Positions 1-9,339 of a stretch of DNA of 64,000 nt are shown one piece after another. A program made the position numbers and the translations under genes. The stretch lies in assembly GCF_002005205.3 (NCBI RefSeq), contig NZ_CP019701.2, positions 434,001 to 498,000 of the forward strand. The letters run 5' to 3'. Each line of letters begins with the position of its first letter. Positions within the stretch are counted from its first letter, which is position 1. Origin of the DNA: Rhizobium rhizogenes (GTDB lineage: Bacteria > Pseudomonadota > Alphaproteobacteria > Rhizobiales > Rhizobiaceae). The notes beneath the pieces are model-generated. The model ran no database searches, was not told where the DNA came from, and was given only the letters and a program-made list of their open reading frames with translations.

Positions 1-396
1 CAGCGGGAATATATGGCCCGGCCGGGTGAAATCGGAAGCGCCGACATTGGGGTTGGCGAGATTGCGCACCGTCAGGGTGCGGTCATCGGCGGAAATGCCC
101 GTCGTTGTGCCGTGCTTGAAATCAACGCTGACGGTGAAGGCCGTCGTATGGGCGCTGTCATTTTCCGCCACCATGGCGTTGAGGTTCAGCCGCTTCGCCT
201 CCTCGCGCGGCATTGGCGCGCAGACGATGCCCGAGGTATGGCGCACGATCAGCGCCATTTTTTCCGGCGTGCAGTGAACCGCCGAAATGATCAGATCGCC
301 TTCATTCTCGCGGTCGTCATCGTCGGTCACGACGACGATTTCACCGGCTTCGAAAGCCCGGATGGCGTCCACGACGCGTTTCTGGTCATAGGCCAT
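1..396 (-). CDS. ribB: 3,4-dihydroxy-2-butanone-4-phosphate synthase (5' part, cut by window edge)
   Basis: Converts ribulose 5-phosphate to 3,4-dihydroxy-2-butanone 4-phosphate and formate for the riboflavin ring. I translated the minus strand from the ATG at 396. It reads without a stop to the window edge, so about 132 N-terminal residues are visible and the C-terminus is missing. Family hallmarks are the acidic DDDDRENEGDL loop near residues 24-34 that binds metal and substrate, then HTSGIVCAPM around residue 53 and a DFTRPGHIFPL segment at the visible end. It starts 11 nt after the aroC stop on the same strand, so the two are probably co-transcribed. Whether a GTP cyclohydrolase II domain (RibBA fusion) follows cannot be told. 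Confidence 0.93.
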   Translation of the reverse strand, partial: MAYDQKRVVDAIRAFEAGEIVVVTDDDDRENEGDLIISAVHCTPEKMALIVRHTSGIVCAPMPREEAKRLNLNAMVAENDSAHTTAFTVSVDFKHGTTTGISADDRTLTVRNLANPNVGASDFTRPGHIFPL

Positions 397-407
397 GACG
401 ATCCCCC

Positions 408-1505
408 TTATTTCAAACGGCCGGTCTGGCCGCGATCCCTCAGATAATGGTCGGCAACGGTGCAGGCCACCATCGCCTCACCAATCGGCACCGCGCGAAT
501 ACCGACGCAGGGGTCGTGGCGGCCCTTGGTGCGCACATCGACATTGTTACCGTCGGTATCGATCGACAGGCGCTCCGTCAGAATGGAGGAGGTCGGCTTG
601 ATGGCGAAGCGGGCGATGACAGGCTCACCGGTCGCGATGCCGCCCAGAATGCCGCCGGCGTGGTTGGACAGGAAGATCGGCTTGCCGTCATTGCCCATGC
701 GCATCTGGTCGGCATTTTCCTCACCGGAAAGCTCGGCCGAGGCGAAACCCTCGCCGATCTCCACGCCCTTGACGGCGTTGATCGACATCAGGCTGGAGGC
801 GATATCCTGATCGAGCTTGGCATAAATGGGAGCGCCGATGCCGGCGGGAACGCCTTCCGCCACCACTTCGACGACAGCGCCGATGGAGGAGCCCGCTTTG
901 CGGATGCCGTCGAGATAGTCTTCCCAAACCGGCACCATGGCGGCGTCAGGGCAGAAGAACGGGTTCTGGTCGACCTGATCCCAGTCCCAGTTATCGCGGT
1001 TGATCTTGTGCTTGCCGATCTGCACCAGCGCGCCGCGCACATTGAGGCTCGGCACCACCTTGCGGGCGATCGCACCGGCGGCGACACGCGCCGCCGTCTC
1101 GCGCGCGGAAGAACGCCCGCCGCCGCGATAGTCGCGAATGCCGTATTTCAGATCATAGGTGAAATCCGCATGGCCGGGGCGGAATCGCTTGGCGATCTCG
1201 CCATAATCCTTGGAACGCTGGTCGGTATTTTCGATCAGCATGGAAATCGGCGTGCCCGTCGTTATCATCGTCTCGCCGTCCTCATCCAGCATCACGCCAG
1301 AAAGGACCTTGACGATGTCGTCCTCGCGACGCTGGGTGACGAAACGGCTCTGGCCGGGTTTGCGCTTGTCCATCCAGTGCTGCACCTCGGCAAGGGTAAA
1401 GCGCAGGCCGGGCGGGCAGCCATCCACCACGCAGCCGAGTGCCGGCCCGTGGCTTTCTCCCCAGGTGGTAACGCGAAATAGATGACCGAAGCTGTTATGC
1501 GACAT
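408..1505 (-). CDS. aroC: chorismate synthase
   Basis: Last step of the shikimate pathway: removes phosphate from 5-enolpyruvylshikimate-3-phosphate to give chorismate, using reduced FMN. The protein (about 365 aa, normal length) begins [20 protein letters not shown], which contains the conserved GESHGPALG signature. It also has the second signature, a [21 protein letters not shown] segment near residue 130, and the third, RTKGRHDPC, near residue 330. A longer frame adds three residues (MRT) at 1514; I chose the ATG at 1505 because the family starts there and a GAGAACT ribosome-binding sequence precedes it. It is immediately upstream of ribB. Confidence 0.97.
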   Translation of the reverse strand: MSHNSFGHLFRVTTWGESHGPALGCVVDGCPPGLRFTLAEVQHWMDKRKPGQSRFVTQRREDDIVKVLSGVMLDEDGETMITTGTPISMLIENTDQRSKDYGEIAKRFRPGHADFTYDLKYGIRDYRGGGRSSARETAARVAAGAIARKVVPSLNVRGALVQIGKHKINRDNWDWDQVDQNPFFCPDAAMVPVWEDYLDGIRKAGSSIGAVVEVVAEGVPAGIGAPIYAKLDQDIASSLMSINAVKGVEIGEGFASAELSGEENADQMRMGNDGKPIFLSNHAGGILGGIATGEPVIARFAIKPTSSILTERLSIDTDGNNVDVRTKGRHDPCVGIRAVPIGEAMVACTVADHYLRDRGQTGRLK

Positions 1506-1943
1506 AGTTCTCAAAACCGGAAAACAGGGCGCCTATGGACAGCGCCGTTTGAAACAAGCGAATTTGTCTTAGTGGAAAATCCGGGCAAGGCAAAAGCCTT
1601 TCTTTCTCAGTGGCCGGATAAGTGCGGTGCGGGCTATGGCAGCGCTCTGCCCTCATCCCGGTGGCACACACATTACTGAGGTTGGGGGCGGCGATTCGCA
1701 CCGGGCGAAGATGTTTTTCGAAATGACGAAAATGTAAAAGCGCCGTCGTTTTCCACGCTAATCCGCAGTTTTCCAATATTGCTGCGAAATGCGGTGTAAA
1801 AATCACTAACGGCTTGAACACGATCCCAAATCCGTTCATCAATTGGGCCGAAAATGTCATGGTTGCGGGCAATTTCCGCCACATTCGAAAGGCAATTCTT
1901 CATGCATGTAAGGTTTTCACGCAAATCCACGAAAGCTAGATCG
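1506..1943. other. intergenic region, no gene recognised
   Basis: 438 bases between the divergent aroC and DUF1344 genes. Open frames on the minus strand here (1495-1884 and 1673-2083) have no recognisable domain, and the second runs antisense into the DUF1344 gene, so I treat them as chance frames. The stretch presumably holds both divergent promoters. I see no convincing operator or RNA structure. Confidence 0.5.
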
Positions 1944-2204
1944 ATGCGTATGATGATTGCCGCCCTTCTGGCCACCGCCAACCTGCTGATGCCGATCAAC
2001 AGCTTCGCCCAGAGCGTCGACGTGGAAGGCACGATCAGCAAGATCGATGCGAACGGGCTGAGCATTACGCTCAACGACGGCAAGACCTATCGCGTGCCGG
2101 AAGAGTTCAACTTCGAAGGCCTGAAGGCGGGTGTGAAGGTCGTGGTTTTCTACACGGAAGTGGACGGGAAACGCGTGGTCGACGATCTTCAGGTCGTTGA
2201 GTAA
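1944..2204 (+). CDS. small exported DUF1344 protein
   Basis: An 86-aa protein with an N-terminal signal peptide (MRMMIAALLATANLLMPINS, cleavage probably after the following Phe-Ala). The mature domain is about 62 residues, with the pattern VEGTISKIDANGLSITLNDG followed by a lysine/valine-rich beta segment ending in DDLQVVE. This is the look of the DUF1344 family of small periplasmic beta-barrel-like proteins common in Rhizobiales. Function is unknown. The reading frame stays open upstream to 1854, but the ATG at 1944 places the signal peptide correctly. It stands alone, divergent from aroC. Confidence 0.8.
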   Translation: MRMMIAALLATANLLMPINSFAQSVDVEGTISKIDANGLSITLNDGKTYRVPEEFNFEGLKAGVKVVVFYTEVDGKRVVDDLQVVE

Positions 2205-2267
2205 GACCAGCCCCTTACTCAGCCCTTATGCCAAACCTCCGTTGTGAAACGAGCGGATGCATCTAGC

Positions 2268-2294
2268 TTTCTTCTCCCCGGCGGGGAGAAGAAA
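2268..2294. repeat. solo 27-bp palindrome of the RIME-like repeat family
   Basis: A perfect palindrome of the form TTTCTTCTCCCCG/GCGGGGAGAAGAAA. The same arm ends the two long family-B elements at 17822-17944 and 57261-57385, so this is probably a remnant or a minimal copy. Confidence 0.8.
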
Positions 2295-2365
2295 CGAGCG
2301 GCGACGTTTAGCCAAATAAAAGCGTATCAGGGAGGACGGTGCGGAGGCTTATGCTGCCTGATCCC

Positions 2366-2959
2366 TCACGACACCCACTCCGCACTATTCCGGTCGATCT
2401 CAACCTTCAAAATCCGGTCCTGCGGGATTTGCGTGCGTGATGCCTCATCCTTGTCCATGCCAGAGACCAGCCGGAAGATCGAGCGGATGACGCCGCCGTG
2501 GCAGACGCAGACTGTCGGCCTGTCCACGGAGGAGAGCCATGCGCCGATGCGCCAGGAGAGGATTTCATAGCTTTCGGCATCCTGGCCGGGGGGGATGAAA
2601 TCCCACTTGTTGGCCTTGCGCGCCTTCACCCGGTCAGGAAACTCTTTTTTGAGTTCCGGTAGGGTCTGCCCCTCCCAGTCGCCGAAGGAAACTTCGATCA
2701 GGCGGTCGTCGGTGCGGTAGGCAAGGGGGTCGAGACCCATCGCGCCGCGCATCAGTTCCATGGTTTCGCGCGTGCGCCCGAGCGGGCTTGCCACATAGTC
2801 GAAATCCGTGGCCTGCTCGCCAAGCAAATGGGCGAGCAGCCTGCCATTGCCGACCGCCTGCTGGCGGCCGAAATCGTTGAGCGGAATGTCTTTCTGGCCC
2901 TGAAGCCGGCGTATCGCATTCCAGTCCGTTTGTCCGTGCCGGATCACATAGACGAGCAA
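2366..2959 (-). CDS. histidine phosphatase family protein (phosphoglycerate-mutase-like)
   Basis: 197 aa. The N-terminal YVIRHGQTDWN carries the RHG phosphohistidine motif near residue 7. A second catalytic histidine lies in VCVCHGGVIRSIFR near residue 155. The glutamate-containing EVSFGDWEGQTL segment matches the E-F-G-x-W-E-G motif of broad-specificity phosphatases rather than true glycolytic mutases. The start is a TTG (reading MLVYVIRHG) preceded by AGGGG at good spacing. It lies 32 bases after fabI on the same strand, so the two may share a transcript. The substrate cannot be deduced from sequence. Confidence 0.85.
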   Translation of the reverse strand: MLVYVIRHGQTDWNAIRRLQGQKDIPLNDFGRQQAVGNGRLLAHLLGEQATDFDYVASPLGRTRETMELMRGAMGLDPLAYRTDDRLIEVSFGDWEGQTLPELKKEFPDRVKARKANKWDFIPPGQDAESYEILSWRIGAWLSSVDRPTVCVCHGGVIRSIFRLVSGMDKDEASRTQIPQDRILKVEIDRNSAEWVS

Positions 2960-2991
2960 GGCGATACCCCTGTTTCAAGCATTCCTGATGG

Positions 2992-3810
2992 TCAGTCCTT
3001 CACCACCGAAATGTCAGGCGCATCCACCGCCTTCATGCCGATGGTGTGATAACCGGAATCGACATGGTGGATTTCTCCGGTCACCGCGGTCGAAAGATCG
3101 GACAGCAGGTAAAGCGCCGACTTGCCGACTTCCTCGATGGAAACGGTGCGCTTCAGCGGCGCATTATATTCGTTCCACTTGAGAATATAACGGAAGTCGC
3201 CGATGCCGGAAGCGGCAAGCGTCTTGATCGGGCCGGCGGAAACGGCGTTGACGCGGATGCCGCGATTGCCGAGGTCGACGGCGAGATAACGCACGCTGGC
3301 CTCGAGAGCGGCCTTGGCCACACCCATGACGTTGTAGTTCGGCATGACCTTCTCGGCACCGTAATAGGTGAGCGTGATGATCGAGCCGCCGTCATTCATG
3401 ACAGGCTCCGCACGCTTGGCGACAGCGGCCAGCGAAAACACGGAAATATCCATGGTGCGGTTGAAATTGTCGCGGCTGGTGTCGAGGTAACGGCCCGTCA
3501 ACTCGTCCTTGTCGGAAAACGCAATGGCGTGCACGACGAAGTCGATCTTGCCCCAGTGCTTTTCCAGCGAAGCAAAAACGGCGTCGATCGTCTCGAGATC
3601 GGTCACGTCACAGTGGCCGGCCATGAAGGCGCCGAGTTCCTGTGCGAGCGGCTCGACGCGCTTCTTCAGCGCATCGCCCTGCCAGGTGAGTGCGAGTTCC
3701 GCACCTGCGTCCGCGCAGGCCTTTGCAATGCCCCAAGCGATTGAACGATTATTGGCGACGCCCATGATGAGGCCGCGTTTGCCAGCCATGAGGCCGGATG
3801 CCTGAGCCAT
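2992..3810 (-). CDS. fabI: enoyl-[acyl-carrier-protein] reductase (NADH)
   Basis: Last reduction of each fatty-acid elongation cycle. The 272-aa protein has the FabI-type nucleotide-binding start GLIMGVANNRSIAWGIA (residues about 13-29), where the usual short-chain-dehydrogenase glycine pattern is replaced. It also has the catalytic Tyr-x6-Lys in YNVMGVAK, preceded by the second FabI tyrosine in TYYGAEK. The C-terminal GEIHHVDSGYHTIGM segment is typical. An AGGGAG ribosome-binding site precedes the ATG. It is followed on the same strand by the histidine phosphatase gene. This is the likely triclosan-target enzyme; whether other isozymes exist elsewhere is unknown. Confidence 0.96.
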   Translation of the reverse strand: MAQASGLMAGKRGLIMGVANNRSIAWGIAKACADAGAELALTWQGDALKKRVEPLAQELGAFMAGHCDVTDLETIDAVFASLEKHWGKIDFVVHAIAFSDKDELTGRYLDTSRDNFNRTMDISVFSLAAVAKRAEPVMNDGGSIITLTYYGAEKVMPNYNVMGVAKAALEASVRYLAVDLGNRGIRVNAVSAGPIKTLAASGIGDFRYILKWNEYNAPLKRTVSIEEVGKSALYLLSDLSTAVTGEIHHVDSGYHTIGMKAVDAPDISVVKD

Positions 3811-3941
3811 TTTATGCTCCCTGATACTTTCGATTGATCCTGCCTATGGCATAGGCTGCAATCCTGTTCAAGATTGCCAAAGATCATCAACTGTTAGGGA
3901 GCGTAACAAAGGGTGCGTTGTCCCGGCTATTTGCAAAACTT

Positions 3942-5057
3942 TCACAAATAGAGCCCTTCGCGCATGTGCCGCATGAGGTCGGTCACCTTCTCGTCCGGCT
4001 TTTCAAGCAGGATGATGCGCAATTCTATGACGAGATCGCCCTGTCCGCCCGTGCCGTCGGCAAGGCCTTTGCCGGCAAGCCGCAGCACGCGATCCGAACC
4101 CGACCAGGCCGGAATGGTGAGATTTTCTTCGCCAAGCGGCGTGCGGACTTTCGTTTCGCAGCCGAGAACCGCATCGCTGAGGGAGAGCGGGAGCGTGGTG
4201 TGAATATCGAAGCCGCGAAGGGAAAAGGCGTCGTCGCGGGCCGAAAGCAGGGTCACGGCCAGATCACCACGGGCCATGTTGGGGAGCTTCAGCCCCTGTC
4301 CCTTCAGCCGCACCACATGGCCGTCCGTCATGCCGGCTTCAAGCTGGAAACGCACTTCACGTTCGTCGGCAAGCGCCACCGTGATCCATCTGCGCTCCAG
4401 AAAATCGGCGACCGTGACGGTGGCTTCCGCCGTGATGTCGGGTGCCTTTTCGGGAACCGGCTGCGGTGTGCGGAACCGGCGCACGAGCGCGCTGAAAAGA
4501 TTGGCGGCAAGCGAGGAGGGGACGGATTTGTCGTCACCCGCGCCGGGCTGAAGCGTCTCGCCGTTTGCCGGCGCGTCGCTTTTCGCTGCGCTGGCCGCGG
4601 CCTTCGCCGCTTCCGCCGCCTGCTGCACCTTGGGATCGTTCTGCGCCTCGGCGCCGAAAATCCGCTCGACCACATCCTCCGCCGTTTCCGCCTTCGCGTC
4701 GGCCCTCTGGCCGTTTTGCGCCCGGTTGCGGGCATCCGCGCGGGCCAGTTCCTCCATCAGCTTTTCAGCGGCCTTGGCGCGTTCGGCAGCCTCGCGCGCC
4801 GCTTCCCGCTGTTGCATGATGGTTTCGCCGCGTTGCTTCTTCTCGGCCGCCTTGCGGGCCTGATCGTAAAGATCGCGCTTCTTGGGGTCTTTCAGGAGAT
4901 CATAGGCCTGCCCGATCTCGGCGAATCGCGCCGAGGCATCGGGGTCGTCGCGATTGGCGTCCGGATGGACGGTTTTCGCCTTCGTGCGCCAGGCGGCCTT
5001 GATTTCCTCATGGCGGGCGTCACGTTTCACGCCGAGGATCGAATATGGATCGCGCAT
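3942..5057 (-). CDS. DnaJ-family co-chaperone (CbpA-like, no zinc fingers)
   Basis: 371 aa. Residues 1-65 form a J domain, with DPYSILGV at the start and the HPD motif that stimulates DnaK near residue 31-33. A long Ala/Lys/Glu-rich linker (about 70-180) follows, then a C-terminal peptide-binding region (about 200-330) with RLKGQGLKLP and a second KGLADGTGGQGDL segment. The Gly/Phe region and the CxxCxGxG zinc repeats of DnaJ are absent, so this is a CbpA or class-III type helper rather than the main DnaJ. I chose the ATG at 5057 because the family starts MRDPYSILG; an upstream ATG at 5066 adds three residues. Confidence 0.88.
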   Translation of the reverse strand: MRDPYSILGVKRDARHEEIKAAWRTKAKTVHPDANRDDPDASARFAEIGQAYDLLKDPKKRDLYDQARKAAEKKQRGETIMQQREAAREAAERAKAAEKLMEELARADARNRAQNGQRADAKAETAEDVVERIFGAEAQNDPKVQQAAEAAKAAASAAKSDAPANGETLQPGAGDDKSVPSSLAANLFSALVRRFRTPQPVPEKAPDITAEATVTVADFLERRWITVALADEREVRFQLEAGMTDGHVVRLKGQGLKLPNMARGDLAVTLLSARDDAFSLRGFDIHTTLPLSLSDAVLGCETKVRTPLGEENLTIPAWSGSDRVLRLAGKGLADGTGGQGDLVIELRIILLEKPDEKVTDLMRHMREGLYL

Positions 5058-5269
5058 GCGAAACACCAGTTACGTTGGCTCAGGCGCCTGCCGCCTTTCA
5101 TGGCGCAATCCTGAAACTAACCCCTCCGAAAAGGGATGCCCGCGATCATTCGCCTGCACGCCCTCGGTTTAATCAACGTCGACTGTTACAATAAGTTGCT
5201 AATCACTCCTTTACGCAGGAAGCGCGCCGCGCAGCACCCGGCTTTATTCCATGCGCCAAGGTAAATAGA

Positions 5270-5719
5270 TTATTTCTGTTCGAAGCGGGTGAGCAGCCAT
5301 TCGCCGGTTTCCGACAGGCAGGCCTGGCCGGCATAAGCCGCGACGCCCTCGAAGGAGTGGCGTGTCGTCCTGAAATCGCGGCAGACGAAGCCGCTGGACT
5401 TGTCTTCGTGAATGGCGGTGACAACGCCGGCACTGCCGGTGGCGGCATTGGCCCAGGGCAGCGGCTGATCGGCAAGTTTGGCAAGATCGGCCGATGTCAC
5501 CGCGTTGCGGATGGTCGCATCGTCGGTCTGTGCGGCATTGTTGGGCTGGTTGGGAACGGAAGCCGTGGAAAGCGAGCGGTCGACCTTGTCGCCGCCGAAC
5601 AGATCGAGGCTGACGCATCCGCTCAGCACCACAAGCATTGACACGACGGCGGAAACTTCCGCTATCGACGAAAGGAGGCTCTTTGTTCGACTGTTCGACT
5701 TTGCTATGACGGTCACCAT
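5270..5719 (-). CDS. lipoprotein resembling the 17-kDa surface antigen / RT0821 family
   Basis: 149 aa with a lipoprotein signal: a positively charged start, a hydrophobic stretch and the lipobox LVVLSGC near residues 29-35. The mature part has a poorly conserved linker, then a C-terminal domain with the pattern CRDFRTT...AYAGQAC...GEWLL. This matches the C-terminal domain of 17-kDa surface antigen-type proteins, with two cysteines that could pair. Probably an inner- or outer-membrane-anchored lipoprotein of unknown function. Divergent from pdxH with only 56 bases between them, so the two promoters must overlap. Confidence 0.75.
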   Translation of the reverse strand: MVTVIAKSNSRTKSLLSSIAEVSAVVSMLVVLSGCVSLDLFGGDKVDRSLSTASVPNQPNNAAQTDDATIRNAVTSADLAKLADQPLPWANAATGSAGVVTAIHEDKSSGFVCRDFRTTRHSFEGVAAYAGQACLSETGEWLLTRFEQK

Positions 5720-5775
5720 CTTTCACCAGAGATCATCTCTGGGGTCCAAATCAGCTCGGGAGCATTTTAGTCAAT

Positions 5776-6396
5776 ATGTCGGAAACGGAGTTAACATCCA
5801 GTGACTTCACGGAAGAAAATGAACCTTTCACCCTTTTTGCCGAATGGCTGAAGGATGCGACGGCTTCCGAAATCAACGATCCGAACGCGGTAGCGCTCGC
5901 AACCGTCGATGAAAACGGCCTGCCGAATGTGCGTATGGTGCTGTTGAAGGACGTCGACGATCGCGGTTTCGTCTTCTACACCAATTTCGAAAGCCAGAAG
6001 GGCCGGGAGATTCTTGGCCAGAAAAAAGCGGCCATGTGTTTCCACTGGAAGAGTCTCCGCCGGCAGGTGCGCCTGCGCGGCGAGGTGGAGATCGTCAGCG
6101 ACGAGGAGGCGGATGCCTATTACGCCTCCCGCCCGCGCGGCAGCCGCATCGGCGCCTGGGCCTCCAAACAGTCGCGACCGCTGGAAGGCCGTTTCGCGCT
6201 GGAAAAGGCGGTGGCCGAATATACCGCAAAATATGCCATTGGCGATATTCCGCGCCCGCCCTACTGGTCCGGTTTCCGCATTCGCCCGGTCAGCATCGAG
6301 TTCTGGCACGACCGCAAATTCCGCCTGCACGACCGCGTCGAATTCCGCCGCGAGACGCCGGATGCGCCGTGGTCGAAGGTTCGTATGTATCCTTGA
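5776..6396 (+). CDS. pdxH: pyridoxine/pyridoxamine 5'-phosphate oxidase
   Basis: FMN enzyme that oxidises pyridoxine- or pyridoxamine-5'-phosphate to pyridoxal 5'-phosphate, the last step of vitamin B6 synthesis and salvage. The 206-aa length is normal. Conserved segments include [19 protein letters not shown] (FMN binding, residues 53-71), [17 protein letters not shown] (about 89-105), [16 protein letters not shown] and the C-terminal [10 protein letters not shown]...[14 protein letters not shown] substrate-binding region. A single-gene unit on the plus strand facing away from the lipoprotein gene. Confidence 0.97.
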   Translation: MSETELTSSDFTEENEPFTLFAEWLKDATASEINDPNAVALATVDENGLPNVRMVLLKDVDDRGFVFYTNFESQKGREILGQKKAAMCFHWKSLRRQVRLRGEVEIVSDEEADAYYASRPRGSRIGAWASKQSRPLEGRFALEKAVAEYTAKYAIGDIPRPPYWSGFRIRPVSIEFWHDRKFRLHDRVEFRRETPDAPWSKVRMYP

Positions 6397-6426
6397 CGGC
6401 GGGGAGGGCAGGCCGGTGCGGCCTGC

Positions 6427-7206
6427 CTATTTCAACAGCGAATCGAACAGTGGCAGGCCGATGACGGCGGAAATGGCGATCAGGCCGTAACAGATGCGCC
6501 TGAACGCCGCCTCGTCGGCAAGGCCATGCAGGCGCGTGCCGGCATAAAGGCCCGCCGCGTAAAACGGCAGGGCCAGCAGGAAAAAAACGAAGACATCGGC
6601 GGTGAAAAGACCACCGAAAAAATAGCTTGCCGTCGAAATCACGGTCGAAACCGCGAAATAAAGAATGACATTGGCGCGCACGAAGGCGCCTTTGAGCGCC
6701 CCGCCAAGCCAATAGGCAACCACGGGCGGCCCACCCAGTTGCGCCGCACCCGAAAACAGCCCGGCCAGAAACCCGGTAAACAGGGTCAGAGGCGTCTTCG
6801 GCCGCCCGCTATACCGCCAGCCGGACAGCAGAAACAACAGAAGCACAACGACCACGGTGGAAATGATCCAGCGCAGGGTCAACGGATCGCCATGGGAAAG
6901 CAGCAGGGTTCCAAGCGGCACGCCGACAAGTGCGCCTGCCGCCATGGTGAAAACCTCGCGCCGGTCCGCCATGCGAAAGGCTGGCGGTATCATGCCAAGC
7001 GTCAACACGCCGTCCACCACCAGCAGAACCGCTGACGCGATGCGCGGTCCGACGATCGCGCTTGCCAGCGGAATGAAGATGAGTGCTGCGCCGAAGCCGG
7101 AAAAGCCGCGGGCGAGACCGGCGAGAAACGCCGCGCCCGCAAACATGGCCAGCAGCGACGGACTATGGGCGGTGATGAGGGACGAGAAAAAATCGAGATA
7201 AGGCAT
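6427..7206 (-). CDS. TauE/SafE-family membrane transporter
   Basis: About 259 aa with roughly eight hydrophobic segments arranged as two related halves. Each half carries a glycine-rich element: ARGFSGFGAALIFIPLAS near residue 33 and GLFSGAAQLGGPPVVAYW near residue 145. This is the pattern of the TauE/SafE (DUF81) family, which moves sulfite, sulfoacetate or other small organic anions out of the cell. The substrate is not predictable here. The start is uncertain: a GTG at 7218 is also in frame, and neither has a strong ribosome-binding site. Divergent from the MazG-like gene. Confidence 0.82.
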   Translation of the reverse strand: MPYLDFFSSLITAHSPSLLAMFAGAAFLAGLARGFSGFGAALIFIPLASAIVGPRIASAVLLVVDGVLTLGMIPPAFRMADRREVFTMAAGALVGVPLGTLLLSHGDPLTLRWIISTVVVVLLLFLLSGWRYSGRPKTPLTLFTGFLAGLFSGAAQLGGPPVVAYWLGGALKGAFVRANVILYFAVSTVISTASYFFGGLFTADVFVFFLLALPFYAAGLYAGTRLHGLADEAAFRRICYGLIAISAVIGLPLFDSLLK

Positions 7207-7357
7207 GGGTGACGGCACTGTTTCGAATGACTGGTCCTATCGCGACGGCGGGTATTTGTCGCGGAGATTTCCGTTCAGGGTCGCGAAACATCCTTTCGGA
7301 TCGACGCGGCCGGAGAATCGTGGTTAGAGTTGTAACGCACGAACAAAGGATGAACAA

Positions 7358-7663
7358 ATGTTTGCTGACATGATGCGTCGGTTTGAAGAGGCCTCGCAAA
7401 AATATGCTGCTGAAAACGGAATATTCCGCGACCCGGACTGGTACATGCTGAAGCTTCAGGAAGAGATTGGCGAGGTCACGCAGGCCTGGAACCGGCTGAC
7501 GGGACGGGGGCGCATCAAGGGCAGGAGCAAAGAGGAGATGAAGCGGGATCTGGCCGACGAAACCGCCGATCTCCTCGGCCATGTGCTGTTGCTGGCCCAT
7601 TATAACGGTCTCGATATTGAAGGAGCGATCGAGCGCAAGTGGCGTTTCAGGCCTGGGAGCTGA
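7358..7663 (+). CDS. MazG-like nucleotide pyrophosphohydrolase-fold protein
   Basis: 101 aa, all-alpha. The pattern LQEEIGEVTQAWNR (residues about 30-43) followed by DETADLLGHVLLLA (about 67-80) is the EExxE...ExxD metal-binding signature of the MazG/HisE/dUTPase all-alpha pyrophosphatase superfamily. A small single-domain member like this probably hydrolyses a (d)NTP or related nucleotide, but the substrate is unknown. It has a clear AAGGA ribosome-binding site before the ATG. Monocistronic, with no partner toxin or antitoxin beside it. Confidence 0.75.
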   Translation: MFADMMRRFEEASQKYAAENGIFRDPDWYMLKLQEEIGEVTQAWNRLTGRGRIKGRSKEEMKRDLADETADLLGHVLLLAHYNGLDIEGAIERKWRFRPGS

Positions 7664-7716
7664 CGATCCGCTGAAAAGGCTCAATCGTTGCGGCATCGTG
7701 CCTTTGGTCTGTTTTT

Positions 7717-8094
7717 TTATGACAGCGAGACGATAAAGAACAGGATCGCAAGAACGGCGGCTACCGGGGTCATGACCAGCCGTTCTACGCGGCTCTTCGA
7801 CATTGCGTTCAATCCAATGCTCACCGCAAGAAAGCAGGCGATGATCCAGATGCCGGGTTCAATCCAGCTTGCCGGCCAGATCGTTGCGAAGCCCGCCTTT
7901 TGCAGCGGAAAAGACGCCATAAGGCCATAGATCGCAAGAGAAGCGACACTTGCAATTCTTTGCCTGACCGGTAGCACACGGCTTGCGCCGCCCCAGGCAA
8001 AACGGCCAAAAGGGGCACCGGCGGCGAGGGTGACCTGAAACGCGGAGAGAGCGAGCAATATAAGCGTCGCGAGCGACACGGCGACAAGCAGCAT
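7717..8094 (-). CDS. small four-helix membrane protein of unknown function
   Basis: About 125 aa with four hydrophobic segments (roughly residues 1-22, 45-62, 75-92 and 104-123) and short, weakly charged loops. I do not recognise a family. The ATG at 8094 follows GGAG at good spacing; a GTG two codons upstream (8100) is the alternative. It is convergent with the MazG-like gene. Confidence 0.6.
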   Translation of the reverse strand: MLLVAVSLATLILLALSAFQVTLAAGAPFGRFAWGGASRVLPVRQRIASVASLAIYGLMASFPLQKAGFATIWPASWIEPGIWIIACFLAVSIGLNAMSKSRVERLVMTPVAAVLAILFFIVSLS

Positions 8095-8222
8095 GACCAC
8101 TCCGGTTATGGATGCGCCGACGGAGGCGCCTGACCAATATCGGCGTTCCGGCCGCTACGACCTCCGCTATAAGTCCAAATGGCGAAAGGCGTGTGACGCG
8201 CATTCACACCACGACCCACTTT

Positions 8223-8897
8223 TCAGATCCGTAAAAGCCGTGCGTCTCGCAGCATGTCTGCCACCGCATGGAGATCGCCCATGACGGCAACGCACTTTTC
8301 CCGCATTTCCTCGGTCGGCGGCGCCACATCCGGCACCATGATCGTCATCATGCCGGCCGAAGCGGCCGAGCGCACACCGGAATAGGAATCTTCCAGCGCA
8401 AGGCAGCGGCCCGGCTCAAGGCCGAGGCGCTTTGCGGCGGTGAGATAGGGCATGGGTGCGGGTTTCGGTTCGGTATAATCGCCGCGCGCTACGATGGTGT
8501 CGAAGCGCCTGAGAAGATCGTAAGGGCCGAGATGGCGTGTGACCGATGTGTGCTGCGAAGATGTCGCGATGGCGCGGCGGATATCCAGCCGGTCGAGAAG
8601 ATCGAGGATTTCGGCGACGCCGGGTTTCAGCGCCACACCCTCCGCCATCATCACACCAAGATGCCGCAGCCACGCGTCGCGAAAAGCATCCATGGGAAAA
8701 TCCGCGCCGTAATCGGCAAAGATGGTGCCGGTGATGACATCCCAGGGACTGCCACAGACTTTCTGATAGGTCTCGACCTGCATTCCATGGCCGCCTTCCT
8801 CCGAAGCCGCCAGAAATGAATCGCGATAAAGCACCTCGCTTTCAATCAGCAATCCGTCCATGTCGAAAACAACCGCATGCGGGCGAAAGGGCAGCAT
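8223..8897 (-). CDS. HAD-superfamily hydrolase (phosphatase / beta-phosphoglucomutase-like)
   Basis: 224 aa. Motif I is VVFDMDGLLIESE (catalytic Asp pair at about residues 11 and 13), motif II is the ATSSQ threonine/serine near residue 115, and motif III/IV is KPAP...CLALEDSYSGVRSAASAGM near residues 150-180. The helical cap lies between motifs I and II. These features put it in the subfamily that includes sugar-phosphate phosphatases and beta-phosphoglucomutase; the substrate is undefined. Its start lies 4 bases after the VOC-protein stop, so the two form an operon. Confidence 0.88.
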   Translation of the reverse strand: MLPFRPHAVVFDMDGLLIESEVLYRDSFLAASEEGGHGMQVETYQKVCGSPWDVITGTIFADYGADFPMDAFRDAWLRHLGVMMAEGVALKPGVAEILDLLDRLDIRRAIATSSQHTSVTRHLGPYDLLRRFDTIVARGDYTEPKPAPMPYLTAAKRLGLEPGRCLALEDSYSGVRSAASAGMMTIMVPDVAPPTEEMREKCVAVMGDLHAVADMLRDARLLRI

Positions 8898-8901
8898 GGG
8901 C

Positions 8902-9339
8902 TCAACCGAACCGGAAGGGGCGTTCGCCCAGGCTCTCGAACGGGCGGATCAGATAACCGTCGGGATCGGCGACGATGAATTGCCGATTTCCGACCTCGAC
9001 CGTGCCGCGCCTGTACCACTTCTCTTCCGGCGCCAGAACGAGGTCGATCGAGGACCGCTCCAGCCGCGTGAGAATGGGTTGCAGGGAAGGAACGGCGAGC
9101 TGCAGGTTCATGCCGCGACCCAGCGGAAATTCCAGCCCGGCATTATCAGCCACGAAGGTCCGGGTCGCACCGATCTGGTCGATCATCAGTTGCGCCTCAT
9201 CGAGCGCGAGATAGGCGAAGCCCTCTTCGGGACGCTCATAAACCACATGAAAACCGATCAGGTCGCAATAAAAGGCGCGGCTTTTCAGCCAGTCGGTGAC
9301 GGCAAGTTCCGGGACGAGGGCATTGCGTATGATGGTCAT
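8902..9339 (-). CDS. VOC-superfamily protein (glyoxalase / bleomycin-resistance fold)
   Basis: 145 aa, one vicinal-oxygen-chelate unit. It has the beta-alpha-beta-beta-beta start ELAVTDWLKSRAFYCDLIGFHVVYE and ends with VADPDGYLIRPFESLGERP, the usual DPDGY...E metal-ligand region. Members of this size may be bleomycin-binding resistance proteins or small isomerases and dioxygenases; sequence alone does not decide. It has an AAGGAG ribosome-binding site and is the first gene of a two-gene unit with the HAD gene. Confidence 0.83.
   Translation of the reverse strand: MTIIRNALVPELAVTDWLKSRAFYCDLIGFHVVYERPEEGFAYLALDEAQLMIDQIGATRTFVADNAGLEFPLGRGMNLQLAVPSLQPILTRLERSSIDLVLAPEEKWYRRGTVEVGNRQFIVADPDGYLIRPFESLGERPFRFG

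Noticed and set aside
1..1505. FMN riboswitch for ribB
   Set aside because: The gap between aroC and ribB is only 11 bases and nothing like the conserved FMN aptamer is seen upstream of aroC in this window.
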